Source: CAZUMW01 sp964621615 (GTDB lineage Bacteria > Desulfobacterota > WTBG01 > CAIYCZ01 > CAIRTM01). From it: a stretch of 64,000 nucleotides of DNA. Position numbers and translations under genes: made by a program. The stretch spans positions 1-64,000 of the forward strand of contig CAZUMW010000006.1 in the NCBI GenBank assembly GCA_964621615.1, read 5' to 3'. A model generated the notes under the pieces. It saw only the letters and a program-made list of their open reading frames with translations. It was not told where the DNA came from and did not search any database. Each line of letters begins with the position of its first letter. Positions within the stretch are counted from its first letter, which is position 1. Shown piece after piece: positions 24,618-33,878 of this stretch.

Positions 24618-26534
24618 TCATGATTCTCTGAACACCAGTTTTAGCTCATACACCCCCTCGCTTGATCTTTTTTCTATATCAAACCCCCCTTTTTCAAACA
24701 GCTTCATCATCGGCCTGTTTTCAACCAGCACCTCAGCGGTAAAACCCAGAAGGCCCTGGCGCTTGGCGAGATACGTAAGGTAGGACAGCAGCTCGCTGCC
24801 GATGCCCTGCTCCTGGCGGTCGTCGCGAACAACAACCGCAACTTCAGCTGTGTGTGTGTTTTTATCGATGCCGTACTGGCCGATACCCAGAATAACCTCC
24901 TTTTCCTCCATCTGGTGCACAGCCAGTATAACCATCTCCTCGGTGTAATCAATGACCACAAACTCCTGAAGCCGCTCATGGGGCATATCCTGCCTGTTTG
25001 AGATAAACCGGCGGTACATGCTCCGGTCGGACAGGGAATAGAAAAAGTCTTTGACAAGCGGCTCGTCGCTGATACGCACCGGCCTGAGCAGTATCTGCTC
25101 GCCTGTTTTTATCTCTCTGTAGGTCTCGAGGTGCTCGGGATACTCACCGCGCTTGCCGGGTATGAACGCCTGGTCCTCATAGATAAGGCCCTGCTTCTTT
25201 GCCTCTTCGATCAGCCACGGCCTGAACTTCGGGTGTGCGATGGAAATCAGGTCCATGGCGCGCTCCCTGATATTTTTGCCCTTCAGATAGGCAATGCCGT
25301 TTTCGGTAACGATGTAATTAACGTCGCCCCGCGTGAGCGTAATGCCGGTTCCCTCGTCAAGCAGGGGAACGATGCGGGAGTGCTCCCCGTCATTGGAGGT
25401 CGACCGCAGCGTCAGAATAGTGATTCCGCCGGGCGACAGGTTCGCGCCGCGCATAAAATCAGCATGCCCGCCGATGCCGCTGTAAAAATAGCGGCCGATC
25501 GACTCCGAGGTGGTCTGGCCGGTGAGGTCGACCTGCAGAGCAGAATTGATCGCAACCATATTGTTCTGGCGGGCGATGTTCAGCGGGTTGTTCGTGTAAT
25601 CGATTGTTTTGAACTCGATGGCGGGATTGTCATGAATATAGGCATATGTTTCAGGCGTTCCCATACAGAACGACGCAACGCTTTTACCCCGGTCGAGCGA
25701 TTTTTTCGAGTTGTTGACAACGCCCTCCTTCATCAGATTAACGATGCCGTCGGAGATCAGCTCGGTGTGAACGCCGAGATCCCGTTTGCCGGTGAGGCTT
25801 GCCATGATGGCGTTGGGCATGCTTCCGTAGCCCACCTGAATGGTATCGCCGTCCTGGATGATCTTTGAGACATAGCTGCCGATTTTTTCTGCTGTTTCAT
25901 CGGGGGGGCTTGTTCGGAACTCAAGAATGGGCTCATCGTGCGGCAGAATGTAATCAATGTCTTTAATGTGTATGAAGGTGTCGCCGTGAACGCGGGGCAT
26001 GTGCGCATTTACCTGAGCGATGACCGTTTTTGCATTTTCAACCGCGGCCTTGACGATATCCACGCTGACGCCGAGGCTCATGTGACCGTGCGAATCGGGA
26101 AGCGACGTCTGAATCAGCGCGATGTCCATCTGAATAAGGCCGCGATAAAACAGGGATGGGACCTGGGATAGAAACAGCGGGGTGTAATCGGCCAGCCCGC
26201 GGTTAACCGCTTCGCGGGTGTTGTCACCGACAAAAAAGGAGTTCAGCCTGAAATTTCTTCTGAACTTCTCCTCGGCATAGGGGGCGACGCCGAGCGTCCA
26301 GACATGATACACCTCGGCATCGAAAAATGCCTTGGGGTGCTTGTCCACATAATCGCGGAGGGCTTGAACGAGATACTGGGGCTCACCGCACGCGGTGCCG
26401 ATAAAGATGCGGTGTCCCCGGCGGATGGTGCGGAAAATCTGCTCCTCGGAAGCAAATTTGTCCGGATAGGCTTCCTGGGCATCGTGAAGGGAACGCTTTC
26501 GTCTTTCAACAAAATCAACAAACATGTGGGGCAC
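24618..26534 (-). CDS. Acetyl-CoA hydrolase/transferase family protein fused to a GNAT acetyltransferase
   Basis: 638 aa. Residues about 1-450 are a class I CoA-transferase (4-hydroxybutyrate CoA-transferase type), with GYGSMPNAIMASL, GGHADFMRGANLSPGG and the catalytic glutamate segment VTENGIAYLKGKNIRERA. Residues about 480-638 are a GNAT N-acetyltransferase (LRPVRISDEPLVKDFFYSL; acetyl-CoA loop VRDDRQEQGIGSELLSYL). This fusion suggests an enzyme whose acyl-CoA flux is linked to lysine acetylation, possibly of the ligase encoded next. First gene of the operon; 261 bp of non-coding DNA lies upstream. Confidence 0.9.
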   Translation of the reverse strand: MPHMFVDFVERRKRSLHDAQEAYPDKFASEEQIFRTIRRGHRIFIGTACGEPQYLVQALRDYVDKHPKAFFDAEVYHVWTLGVAPYAEEKFRRNFRLNSFFVGDNTREAVNRGLADYTPLFLSQVPSLFYRGLIQMDIALIQTSLPDSHGHMSLGVSVDIVKAAVENAKTVIAQVNAHMPRVHGDTFIHIKDIDYILPHDEPILEFRTSPPDETAEKIGSYVSKIIQDGDTIQVGYGSMPNAIMASLTGKRDLGVHTELISDGIVNLMKEGVVNNSKKSLDRGKSVASFCMGTPETYAYIHDNPAIEFKTIDYTNNPLNIARQNNMVAINSALQVDLTGQTTSESIGRYFYSGIGGHADFMRGANLSPGGITILTLRSTSNDGEHSRIVPLLDEGTGITLTRGDVNYIVTENGIAYLKGKNIRERAMDLISIAHPKFRPWLIEEAKKQGLIYEDQAFIPGKRGEYPEHLETYREIKTGEQILLRPVRISDEPLVKDFFYSLSDRSMYRRFISNRQDMPHERLQEFVVIDYTEEMVILAVHQMEEKEVILGIGQYGIDKNTHTAEVAVVVRDDRQEQGIGSELLSYLTYLAKRQGLLGFTAEVLVENRPMMKLFEKGGFDIEKRSSEGVYELKLVFRES

Positions 26535-26795
26535 GCGCCGTATTATAGGTGCTGTGTTCGGTCGAAAAAAACTCGGGATGCGCAGAAACAGGCATATGCC
26601 TTCCAGCTGTGTTGTGCAGCATCAATTTCACCCGGGTGTTTCGGCCAGTATCAGTAGCCCCCTGTTGTCATAGCCCGCCATTACCCGTACACGGCTGCTA
26701 CCGCAAAAGCACAGCCAGTATATCAGAAGTTGCCTGCCTGCGCAACCGGAAAGCGCTCTCAAGCATATTTTGCGTATCCGGGCCCCGATGCGCGC

Positions 26796-28025
26796 TCAGC
26801 TGCCGGCTGCTCCTCGTGCCGCCTCGTTTCTGTGATGCGTAATGCTGTGGGTCACCCGGCGAATCATGTTCTGCCGCTCATCAATAATCGAGCGGATGCC
26901 GTTAATGATGCAGTCGCTGCCCGGAAAAGAGCATCTCTGCACAAGACAGATAATGTCGCCGAGGCTGCGCGCCGCAGCAGCAAGCGTCATTTTTTTGGCC
27001 TGAATCTCTTTGTTGCGGCAAAACTGCCGGGCAATGTGTCCGGCCGGACCGGAGATATCATAGGAGCACAGCCCGGCAATTTCATCCATTTCCTGCAGGG
27101 CTTTCAGCACCGCATGGATATCAGCGGCTTCCGTCTGCTGCAGCATATGCCCGCAATACAGATCCATAACAGCGTCGATCGTATCCGAAGCATCAAGGGT
27201 GCTGAACGTCATAAACCGGAAGATATCATCCACTGTCTGCCGAACCGCTCCGGAGAACAAACGGCAGACCGCCGAGGCCTCTGAAGCACCGCCGCGCATC
27301 CCGCAGTATTCCCGCATCAGATCAGTGATGCTTAGATTGAGCGTACGGGCTTGACCGGCAATAACCTCATAAATGGAGCGGGCAACAACACAAACACCGC
27401 TGTCGCGAAGCGCGCCGGTGCACGGGCGCCGGTGCGCCCGGTCCCATATTTCACAGACGGCCTGCTGCCGCGCTCCGCTCCCGTAATACAGGGATATATC
27501 CCGCAGCATCGCATCGACATCGAGCAGCAGTTTGCAGCGGAGCACCTCACGGCGCTTCACCGCACACAGGCACTCAAGGATATCGGAGATCTGCTCAGTT
27601 GTATCGCACTGCCACTCATAGGCAAGCCGCATAATTTCTGCCGCGGTGTCGCGCAGCACTTCAGCGCACGGCGAAGCTGGGCTCGACTCGATAATCCGGC
27701 GCGCCTCGCGGTGTAAATACGCAACCCGCTTTGCCGCGTCTGAGGATGACCCCATGGTAAAGTAGGGAACAAATGTATTGTACAGCGCGGGGTTCTGCTG
27801 CACCCGCAGCCGGTCGTAGTGATATTTGCGGGCCGGGTCCATAAGCACGCCATAGGCTTCGCACACCAGCTTAAAGCGCTCCTCTGCAGCTTTGCTCCCG
27901 CTGTTTCTGTCCGGGTGGTGCTTCATTGCTCCGGCACGATATGCCGCTTTTATGGCAGCCTCGTCGGCGGTGTCCGGGATGTCAAGTATGTCGTAATAGT
28001 CTTTGAGCGTTTTGTTAGCTGACAC
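26796..28025 (-). CDS. J-domain protein (DnaJ-like co-chaperone)
   Basis: 409 aa. Residues about 8-72 are a clear J domain (DYYDILDIPDTADEAAIKAAYRAGAMKHHPDRN) with the HPD motif that stimulates DnaK. No Gly/Phe region, zinc fingers or DnaJ C-terminal domain follow. Instead about 330 residues of Cys-, Ala- and Met-rich helices (many isolated Cys, no CxxC pairs) form an unrecognised client or adaptor domain. It is a type III J protein, not DnaJ itself. It stands 156 bp after a lipoprotein gene on the same strand. Confidence 0.8.
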   Translation of the reverse strand: MSANKTLKDYYDILDIPDTADEAAIKAAYRAGAMKHHPDRNSGSKAAEERFKLVCEAYGVLMDPARKYHYDRLRVQQNPALYNTFVPYFTMGSSSDAAKRVAYLHREARRIIESSPASPCAEVLRDTAAEIMRLAYEWQCDTTEQISDILECLCAVKRREVLRCKLLLDVDAMLRDISLYYGSGARQQAVCEIWDRAHRRPCTGALRDSGVCVVARSIYEVIAGQARTLNLSITDLMREYCGMRGGASEASAVCRLFSGAVRQTVDDIFRFMTFSTLDASDTIDAVMDLYCGHMLQQTEAADIHAVLKALQEMDEIAGLCSYDISGPAGHIARQFCRNKEIQAKKMTLAAAARSLGDIICLVQRCSFPGSDCIINGIRSIIDERQNMIRRVTHSITHHRNEAARGAAGS

Positions 28026-28181
28026 CGTACAGGCCCCTGAAAAAATTCTGGATCACCCGAATGCTACACAATCAGTTAACACTATATCACACTTACACGG
28101 CATGACAAAGAGGCGCTACGGTCAATGCCCGGCGCCAGTCCGGGCTGTTCAGCTTTTTTGCAGCAATAAAAAACCGTACAC

Positions 28182-28769
28182 CTATCCTGCCCGGCGCAGC
28201 GCAGCGGCAATTTTATGAGCGGCTTTGCGCAAAAGCGATTTTGCCAAAGGCGGATCGCCGGAGAGATCTTCTGCCCATAAAAGAAACGTTCTGCCGCCCC
28301 TGCCGCTGCAGGAGGCTTTTCCCCACCAGAGGGTTTCACCTGAGGCAATTTCTATAAGCCTGGCGGATATAACCGCTTTTGTCTCTCCCGCAGTCGACGG
28401 CATATAGTCGAGAATGTCTCCGACCATAAGCAGATCAAACCCCTGTGCCTGCACATCGCACAGGGCCTGGTTAATAACTGCTGCCGTGTCGACCTGACGG
28501 TTATGCCAGAAGGCATTTTCAATGACCATGCTCTCTTTGAACATTCTGCGCGCCATCAGCGCCTGTTTGACAAACTCTGCGGCCTCCGTACCAAGCTGCT
28601 GTGCATAATGATCATTTTGAAACGGCATTATGGCAACCCTTCCCGTGGAGGCATATGTCCCGAGATTATGGCTGATAAAAATTTCCGGTCGGCTCGGCAC
28701 TGTCCAGCCGGGCAGGCAGGCGCACACCGAAAAACACAACAGCAGCAGTGCCAGGGGTCCTTTTTTCAT
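28182..28769 (-). CDS. Lipoprotein of the CsgG/TolB-N-like type
   Basis: 195 aa with a lipoprotein signal (MKKGPLALLLLCFSVCACLPG; lipidated Cys likely at 18 in SVCAC). The mature part runs GRVAIMPFQNDHYAQQLGTEAAEFVKQALMARRMF, then FDLLMVGDILDYMPS and VISARLIEIASGETLWWGKAS, the strand order of periplasmic CsgG/DUF799-type lipoproteins that read VAVLPF...L...G...l...TGeiLW. Probably outer-membrane anchored. It diverges from the FlgO-type operon, which encodes similar proteins, so all three may serve one envelope system. Confidence 0.75.
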   Translation of the reverse strand: MKKGPLALLLLCFSVCACLPGWTVPSRPEIFISHNLGTYASTGRVAIMPFQNDHYAQQLGTEAAEFVKQALMARRMFKESMVIENAFWHNRQVDTAAVINQALCDVQAQGFDLLMVGDILDYMPSTAGETKAVISARLIEIASGETLWWGKASCSGRGGRTFLLWAEDLSGDPPLAKSLLRKAAHKIAAALRRAG

Positions 28770-29110
28770 TGTCCTTTTCCCTCATATGACGTTCTTTTTC
28801 CGGTCAGTCGGAAAAAATGGTCTTGTTTCTCAGGATTTTATTTGCAATTACTATGCCTTGCATTTAAAAATACGCTGCATTTCTTACTCACAATGTATAC
28901 AATAGATACACAAACAAGCTTTATACACCGAAAAAATACCGTCTGCCCGGCCGGCGGGCATTAAATGCTGCGTATTTTTTGTTTTTACAAAAATGGTACA
29001 AAAATTGCTTTAATACAGAAATACAATGTACAGCTGTAGGAGTATTCATATATCGCCTGTGTAATCAGGCATCAGTGCAATACCATTTTACTATCACCCC
29101 ACAGCGAATA
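28770..29110. other. Divergent intergenic region upstream of the lipoprotein and FlgO-type genes
   Basis: 340 bp, AT-rich, without a convincing gene. It must hold the promoters for both directions; no consensus boxes stand out. Confidence 0.4.
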
Positions 29111-30121
29111 ATGAAGCGTACAACAAACATGTTTCCCTTTCTGCCACGCACGGCACGAACCATACACACGGCTCGCCGATACAGCAGCGCCATGCGGGCC
29201 GGCCTGCTTCTCTGGTGCAGCATAGCGACGCTTATCATCTGTAATTATCCGCCGCCGGCCTTCGCCGCTGACAACCGTACCGACGCTGTTGGCTCTCCTG
29301 CAGGCCGGGCCCTCGATCCGGTCGAATCGGTTCTTGTCGAGCTTGGCTACGGACCGTCAATCGTTACCCCCGATAACCAGACAGACTCAGAGACTGAGTC
29401 TGAAACACCACCGGAAACCGCGCACGCACAGCCTTCCCGCCCCGAACCCGATGCACGCCCGGGGGCGACACCACCTCCACCGCCGCAGCAAAAACAGCCC
29501 TCACCTGCTGAAAAGGCCTCCGCCGCAGGGGCAGACGGGCGTATCACAGCAGCGCTGTCGCGCGGGGCGCGGGCAAGCGCTGATCTGGCAGCGTCGGCAG
29601 GCTCATCGATGTGGGAAGCAATAAAAAAAACAGCCGGATTTATAAAGCAATCGGCTGCCGTCGCTGCTGAAAAAATACACATCCCCTATATCAGCCCAAA
29701 GCACAAAGCAGGTATCGGCCGCTGGGGGGTTATCGCTGCTCAATTCGCCCGGAAGGCAGCATCGCTTCGAGAGCAGAGCCCGTGGCGGTTTGCAAAGCCA
29801 GTCTATATAGAGAAAAAGAACAAAACCGCATTTGAAACCCTATACCATGAGCTTATAACCACAAAGCTGCTTGGCCGCGGATTCCGCCTCACAACCGACA
29901 GAGCAGCCGCCCGCTTTACGGTCAGCTACCACACAAAGCTCCTGAGCAGCAGCGTGCTCATTACCACGGATCTGTCAGACGGCGACCGCCTGCTGGTGCA
30001 AACAGCGCAAACCGCCCAAGTGGCGAGCCTCGAGGACAGACGGTATTACAGCGAAAACATGCTCATGGACCCTGCTATGGAAAAAAGCTATAAACGATTT
30101 CAACTGGTCGATAAGGATTGA
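29111..30121 (+). CDS. Secreted protein with proline-rich linker, partner of a FlgO-type lipoprotein
   Basis: Start ambiguous: ATG 29111 gives 336 aa, and ATG 29192 places a signal peptide directly at the N-terminus (MRAGLLLWCSIATLIICNYP, cleavage near AFA-AD). Neither has a good ribosome-binding site. The mature protein has a low-complexity acidic/proline linker (SETPPETAHAQ, TPPPPPQQKQPSP), an Ala-rich helical part and a C-terminal domain (YHELITTKLLGRGFRLTTDRAAARFTVSYHTKLLSSSVLITTDL) that resembles small periplasmic FlgO/CsgG-like folds. It ends 3 bp before the FlgO gene. Family not recognised. Confidence 0.6.
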   Translation: MKRTTNMFPFLPRTARTIHTARRYSSAMRAGLLLWCSIATLIICNYPPPAFAADNRTDAVGSPAGRALDPVESVLVELGYGPSIVTPDNQTDSETESETPPETAHAQPSRPEPDARPGATPPPPPQQKQPSPAEKASAAGADGRITAALSRGARASADLAASAGSSMWEAIKKTAGFIKQSAAVAAEKIHIPYISPKHKAGIGRWGVIAAQFARKAASLREQSPWRFAKPVYIEKKNKTAFETLYHELITTKLLGRGFRLTTDRAAARFTVSYHTKLLSSSVLITTDLSDGDRLLVQTAQTAQVASLEDRRYYSENMLMDPAMEKSYKRFQLVDKD

Positions 30122-30124
30122 GAT

Positions 30125-30682
30125 ATGGTTTGCAGAAAATCGGTGAGGATGCTGGGGGCAGCTGCTCTCATAATAACCATGCAGGGGTGTATGATGCTCA
30201 CACAGCCCCGGACGGAGCCGGCAGAGCACTGGGGAGCGCAGCGGGGAGGGCTTATTGCGGTAAATTACAAAGCTGCAGACCGGCTTGCCGGCCAGCTTAA
30301 CGGGCGGCTTCACCTGAATGACCCGGTGCTGACCGCCACCTTTGTGTCGATCGACAACCTGAAAGATACAACCACCTTCGGGCGCATAACCGCGGAGCAG
30401 CTCGCATCGCGCCTTGCACAGAAGGGATTCCGTATCCTGGACGTCAAGCTCCGGGACGGCAAAGCGCTGATACGGCCCGAGAAAGGTGAGTTTTTCCTTT
30501 CGCGGGAGCTGAAGCACATCAGCACCGAACACAGCGCGCAGGCGATTCTTGTGGGCAGCTATGCAGTGGGAAAACACGTCATTCATGTATCGGCGCGCAT
30601 GATCCGCACCGACGACAATGCGCTGCTGGCAGCAGATGATTACAGCATCCACCTTTCTCACGACGTCCAGTCGCTGCTGTAA
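30125..30682 (+). CDS. FlgO-family outer-membrane lipoprotein
   Basis: 185 aa with a lipoprotein signal and lipobox MQGC (Cys22). The FlgO domain covers about 45-180: LAGQLNGRLHLNDPVLTATFVSIDNLKDTTTFGRITAEQLASRLAQKGFRILDVKLR, then AQAILVGSYAVGKHVIHVSARMI. In Vibrio, FlgO is an outer-membrane protein connected to the flagellum, but the family is wider, and no flagellar genes lie in this window. Translated with the gene 3 bp upstream (ribosome-binding site AAGGAT overlapping its end). Confident on family, not on role. Confidence 0.85.
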   Translation: MVCRKSVRMLGAAALIITMQGCMMLTQPRTEPAEHWGAQRGGLIAVNYKAADRLAGQLNGRLHLNDPVLTATFVSIDNLKDTTTFGRITAEQLASRLAQKGFRILDVKLRDGKALIRPEKGEFFLSRELKHISTEHSAQAILVGSYAVGKHVIHVSARMIRTDDNALLAADDYSIHLSHDVQSLL

Positions 30683-31005
30683 GCGGGTATTGAGGAAAGT
30701 ACGTTTTATGTGCTCCTGCCCATGTTTTTAATCGGTAGACTACCCGGTCTCCGCCATCCATCCTGCAGGGCGGACTAAGCGAAAGCCTGTCCGCCGAAAT
30801 TGCTCTTCTCAATCGGTGGACACATCCGTGTCCACCCTACACAAATTCCATAATCTATCGCCGTAGGGCGGACTAAGCAAAGCGTGTCCGCCGTCATTTT
30901 CCTTTTATCCGATTCACGGCACAATGTCCATGAACGATCGCGCTTTGTCCAGCCGTAGGGCGGACTAAGCGCAGCGTGTCCGCCGTCATTTTCCTTTTAT
31001 CCGAT
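30683..31005. other. REP-like palindrome cluster between the convergent FlgO and folate operons
   Basis: No gene. Three GGCGGAC...GTCCGCC palindromes (30769-30795, 30867-30892, 30959-30984) and one perfect 9-bp stem GGTGGACAC/GTGTCCACC (30815-30836) lie in a row, the last two GGCGGAC units within a 92-bp tandem duplication. They resemble REP elements, which are mobilised by separate RAYT transposases; none is seen here. Confidence 0.75.
30861..30952 (+). repeat. 92-bp tandem duplication, unit 1
   Basis: Differs from unit 2 at three positions. It contains one REP-like palindrome and a decayed copy of the last codons of pabB. Confidence 0.95.
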
Positions 31006-31044
31006 TCACGGCACAATGTCCATGAACGATCGCGCCTTGTCCAG
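30953..31044 (+). repeat. 92-bp tandem duplication, unit 2
   Basis: Contains one REP-like palindrome and, at its right end, the true 3' end and stop of pabB. Confidence 0.95.
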
Positions 31045-32256
31045 CGTTTCCTGATACTCGCTGTCTTTGACGGAATCATACACAATTCCTCCCCCGACAT
31101 ACAGATACAGCTTTTCCGCCTTTTTGAGAACGGTGCGGATGGCAACGCTGAACTGCAGGTCGCGCGAGGGGTTGATGTAGCCGACGGCGCCCGTATAGAC
31201 CGACCGTGCGACCGGCTCGAGCTCGTCGATAATTTCGATTGCACGCTTTTTCGGGCACCCCGTGACCGAGCCGCCGGGCAGCATTGACAAAAGCGCCTGA
31301 ACGGGTGAATAGCCGGCGGCCAGCCTGCCCTTTACCCGCGCAAAGGTATGCCACACTGTCGGGCACCGGCTGATGATCCGGTCGCCGGCAACCCGCACCG
31401 ACCCGGCCGCACACACTTTCCCTGCATCATTTCTCAGAAGGTCGGTAATCATATTGAGCTCTGCGCCTTCCTTGGCGTTTGAAAGCAGCTCCTCGCGCAG
31501 GAAAATATCCTCCTGTGGGGTCTTGCCCCGCGGCCGGGTTCCCTTGATCGGACATGTCTCAAGGATCCCGTCCTGCATGGACACAAAAAGCTCGGGAGAG
31601 GCGCTCAGAACCTCAAAGCCGCTGCCGGCGATATAGGCACAGTAACCGACCGGGTTCCGTGATACAATCCGGTCAAAAAGAATGCAGCCGGGGATTTCAG
31701 TGCAGGCCTCAAGCCGGTGGGCAAAATTGATCTGATACAAATCCCCTTCATAAATATAGCGCTTGATTGTATCGTAGGCGCGGCTGTAGCTTTTGGAGGA
31801 CATAACCGGCGAAAGCCGGGTGCCGCCCTTCCCTGCACTCCCTGCGGGGTCACGCCGCATAATATCCCTGACCGCGTCGGGAAATCCGCCGTCGCGATAG
31901 CACAAAACCGGGCCGCTCCCGGTCAGGTGGATCATATTGTCAAATGCACAGAAATATATATCGGGAAGCTGCAGATCGTTGGCCGCCCTGAGCCTGACGC
32001 GGTGGAGCGCACGCCCCAGGTCGTAGGAAAAATAGCCGATAAGCTTTCTTCCCCGGGACGCCTGCTGCTCGACAAATGACAGAAAATCATCCTGATCGCC
32101 AACGCCGCCGGCAAACACCTCAGCCGGGTCAAACCCGATAACCGGCTCCCGCCATCCTGAAGCCGGGCCTCCGGTCAAAAAGCACGGGTGCTGTCCGGGA
32201 TCGAGCCGCTTAAAAAAGCTGAACGGGTCAAGCTCTATCGTTTCATATTTCATCAA
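31006..32256 (-). CDS. pabB: Aminodeoxychorismate synthase component I (PabB)
   Basis: 416 aa. Uses chorismate and ammonia from PabA to make 4-amino-4-deoxychorismate for folate. The chorismate-binding domain is complete (about 155-415: YEGDLYQINFAHRL, ITDLLRNDAGKV, LPGGSVTGCPKKRAIEIIDELE). PIKGT at 236-240 has the Lys typical of PabB, where TrpE has PIAGT. The N-terminal domain is somewhat shorter than in TrpE. It overlaps pabA by 14 bp. Its last codons were copied by the 92-bp tandem duplication behind it. Assignment rests on the PIKGT signature and the folate context. Confidence 0.9.
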   Translation of the reverse strand: MMKYETIELDPFSFFKRLDPGQHPCFLTGGPASGWREPVIGFDPAEVFAGGVGDQDDFLSFVEQQASRGRKLIGYFSYDLGRALHRVRLRAANDLQLPDIYFCAFDNMIHLTGSGPVLCYRDGGFPDAVRDIMRRDPAGSAGKGGTRLSPVMSSKSYSRAYDTIKRYIYEGDLYQINFAHRLEACTEIPGCILFDRIVSRNPVGYCAYIAGSGFEVLSASPELFVSMQDGILETCPIKGTRPRGKTPQEDIFLREELLSNAKEGAELNMITDLLRNDAGKVCAAGSVRVAGDRIISRCPTVWHTFARVKGRLAAGYSPVQALLSMLPGGSVTGCPKKRAIEIIDELEPVARSVYTGAVGYINPSRDLQFSVAIRTVLKKAEKLYLYVGGGIVYDSVKDSEYQETLDKARSFMDIVP

Positions 32257-32803
32257 GAAAATTCCTGATAATCAGGGCACCCTCAGGCGTCATGAACGAC
32301 TCGGGGTGAAACTGAATTCCGAACAGCGGAAAAGACCGGTGCCGGATGCCCATTATCTCACCATCACCTGCCCAGGCGGATCGCACAAAGCCCTCCGGCA
32401 CGCTGCTGATTGACAGAGAGTGATACCGGGCCGCATCAAACGGCGAGGGGACATCACGGAATATGGCGATGCCGTCATGATACACGTCTGACGTCTTGCC
32501 GTGGAGAATGCTGCGTGCGTGGACCGTCTGCGCGCCGAACACCTCTGCTATGCACTGGTGCCCGAGACACACCCCAAGAACCGGAATTTCCCGGTAAAAG
32601 CGCTCGACCGCCTCCCGCGAAATGCCGCTGTCGGAGGGCCGCTTCGGGCCGGGCGATATAACCAGAGCCTCCGGCCGGAGCGCCCGAATTCCCTCTACGG
32701 TTATATCGTCATTGGCAGCCACGCGGGCGTGCGCGCCGAGCGTTTCAAAAAGCTGATAGAGATTATAGGTAAAGGAGTCGTAATTATCAATTATGAGGAT
32801 CAT
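32243..32803 (-). CDS. pabA: Aminodeoxychorismate synthase glutaminase component (PabA)
   Basis: 186 aa class I glutamine amidotransferase that supplies ammonia to PabB. Motifs: IDNYDSFTYNLYQ at the N-terminus, nucleophile Cys79 in LGVCLGHQCIAE, and His166/Glu168 in FHPESF. It overlaps folE by 4 bp (ATGA) and pabB by 14 bp, so stoichiometric co-translation is likely. The same protein might also serve a TrpE elsewhere in the genome, as in bacteria with a shared amphibolic glutaminase; no trp genes are in the window. Confidence 0.9.
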   Translation of the reverse strand: MILIIDNYDSFTYNLYQLFETLGAHARVAANDDITVEGIRALRPEALVISPGPKRPSDSGISREAVERFYREIPVLGVCLGHQCIAEVFGAQTVHARSILHGKTSDVYHDGIAIFRDVPSPFDAARYHSLSISSVPEGFVRSAWAGDGEIMGIRHRSFPLFGIQFHPESFMTPEGALIIRNFLDEI

Positions 32804-33351
32804 TCAATCAGACGGAGAAATTCGCTGCGGGTTTTTTCATTGGCGCGGAACACATCGGTAAACGATGATGTCGTCATCACGGTATTCTGCTTCTCCACCC
32901 CCCGCGACATCATACACAGATGCTGTGCCTTTATGACAACCCCCACGCCGCGCGGCTTGAGCAGGTCATTAATAGCGCGGCATATCTGCATGGTCATCCG
33001 CTCCTGATTCTGAAGGCGGCGGGCGTATATTTCAACAATGCGCGGAAGCTTCGACACGCCGATAAGCTTTTTGTTCGGTATATAGCCGATATGGGCCTTC
33101 CCGAAAAAGGGCAGCAGATGGTGCTCGCAGGTCGAATAGAAATCAATATCGTTGCAAATGATCATTTCGTCATAATTTTCACCCGAAAATGTCTTGACGA
33201 CGTCTGCAGCCTCCTTTTGGTATCCGCCGAACAGCTTGTCAAATGAATTGGCAACACGGGCCGGTGTTTCCTGAAGCCCCTCTCTCTCAGAATCCTCACC
33301 GATAGCGGCTATCAGCTCCTTTATCAGATGCTCAATTTTTTCTGTGTCCAT
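32800..33351 (-). CDS. folE: GTP cyclohydrolase I
   Basis: 183 aa. It converts GTP to 7,8-dihydroneopterin triphosphate, the first step of pterin/folate synthesis. Zinc ligands are Cys75 and His78 in STCEHHLLPF and Cys146 in AQHLCMMSRG; the family signature GKAHIGYIPNKKLIGVSKL is complete. Length is normal for the type IA enzyme. The start overlaps the 3' end of folK by 28 bp. Second gene of the folate operon. Confidence 0.96.
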   Translation of the reverse strand: MDTEKIEHLIKELIAAIGEDSEREGLQETPARVANSFDKLFGGYQKEAADVVKTFSGENYDEMIICNDIDFYSTCEHHLLPFFGKAHIGYIPNKKLIGVSKLPRIVEIYARRLQNQERMTMQICRAINDLLKPRGVGVVIKAQHLCMMSRGVEKQNTVMTTSSFTDVFRANEKTRSEFLRLIE

Positions 33352-33827
33352 TTCACTGCCTGCTTTGCTGAGTTAACGGTTTCATAGAGTTGGCGCATGT
33401 TTTTATTCAGCACGGGATGCACCCACCCCGGGGCAATCTCCGCAAGCGGGGCAAGCACAAAGGTGCGCTGCGGCAGAGCCGGATGGGGTATGGTCAGCCG
33501 CCTGCCGGCGCTTATTATATCGCAATAAAAAAGAATATCCAGATCAATAACGCGCGGCCCCTTGTCGACGCCGGTGCGTTCTCTTCCCATAAGAAGCTCT
33601 ATCTGCTGCAGCCGGTCAAGCAGGCGGTCCGGCGCCAGCGGTGTGTCGCCGCACACAACTGCATTCAGAAACCAGGGCTGCTGCTCAAAGCCAACGGGCT
33701 CTGTTTCATACACAGACGAAACAGAGCGGATAGCGATGCAGTCGCTCATGGCGTCGACAGCCTGCTGCAGATTGTCGAACCTGCTGCCGATATTTGTTCC
33801 CAAGCCGACAAACACGGGGCCGCTCAT
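33324..33827 (-). CDS. folK: 2-amino-4-hydroxy-6-hydroxymethyldihydropteridine pyrophosphokinase
   Basis: 167 aa. It transfers pyrophosphate from ATP to 6-hydroxymethyldihydropterin before condensation with pABA. N-terminal FVGLGTNIGSRFDNLQ, middle VYETEPVGFEQQPWFLNAVV and C-terminal GPRVIDLDILFY plus LTIPHPALPQRTFVLAPLAEIAP are all hallmark HPPK blocks. First gene of the operon. folB and folP are not in the window. Confidence 0.95.
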   Translation of the reverse strand: MSGPVFVGLGTNIGSRFDNLQQAVDAMSDCIAIRSVSSVYETEPVGFEQQPWFLNAVVCGDTPLAPDRLLDRLQQIELLMGRERTGVDKGPRVIDLDILFYCDIISAGRRLTIPHPALPQRTFVLAPLAEIAPGWVHPVLNKNMRQLYETVNSAKQAVKWTQKKLSI

Positions 33828-33878
33828 GCCTGCCTCCGCAAAAATGCACTTCGAATGACGGGAGCGGGATTGCCGGAG

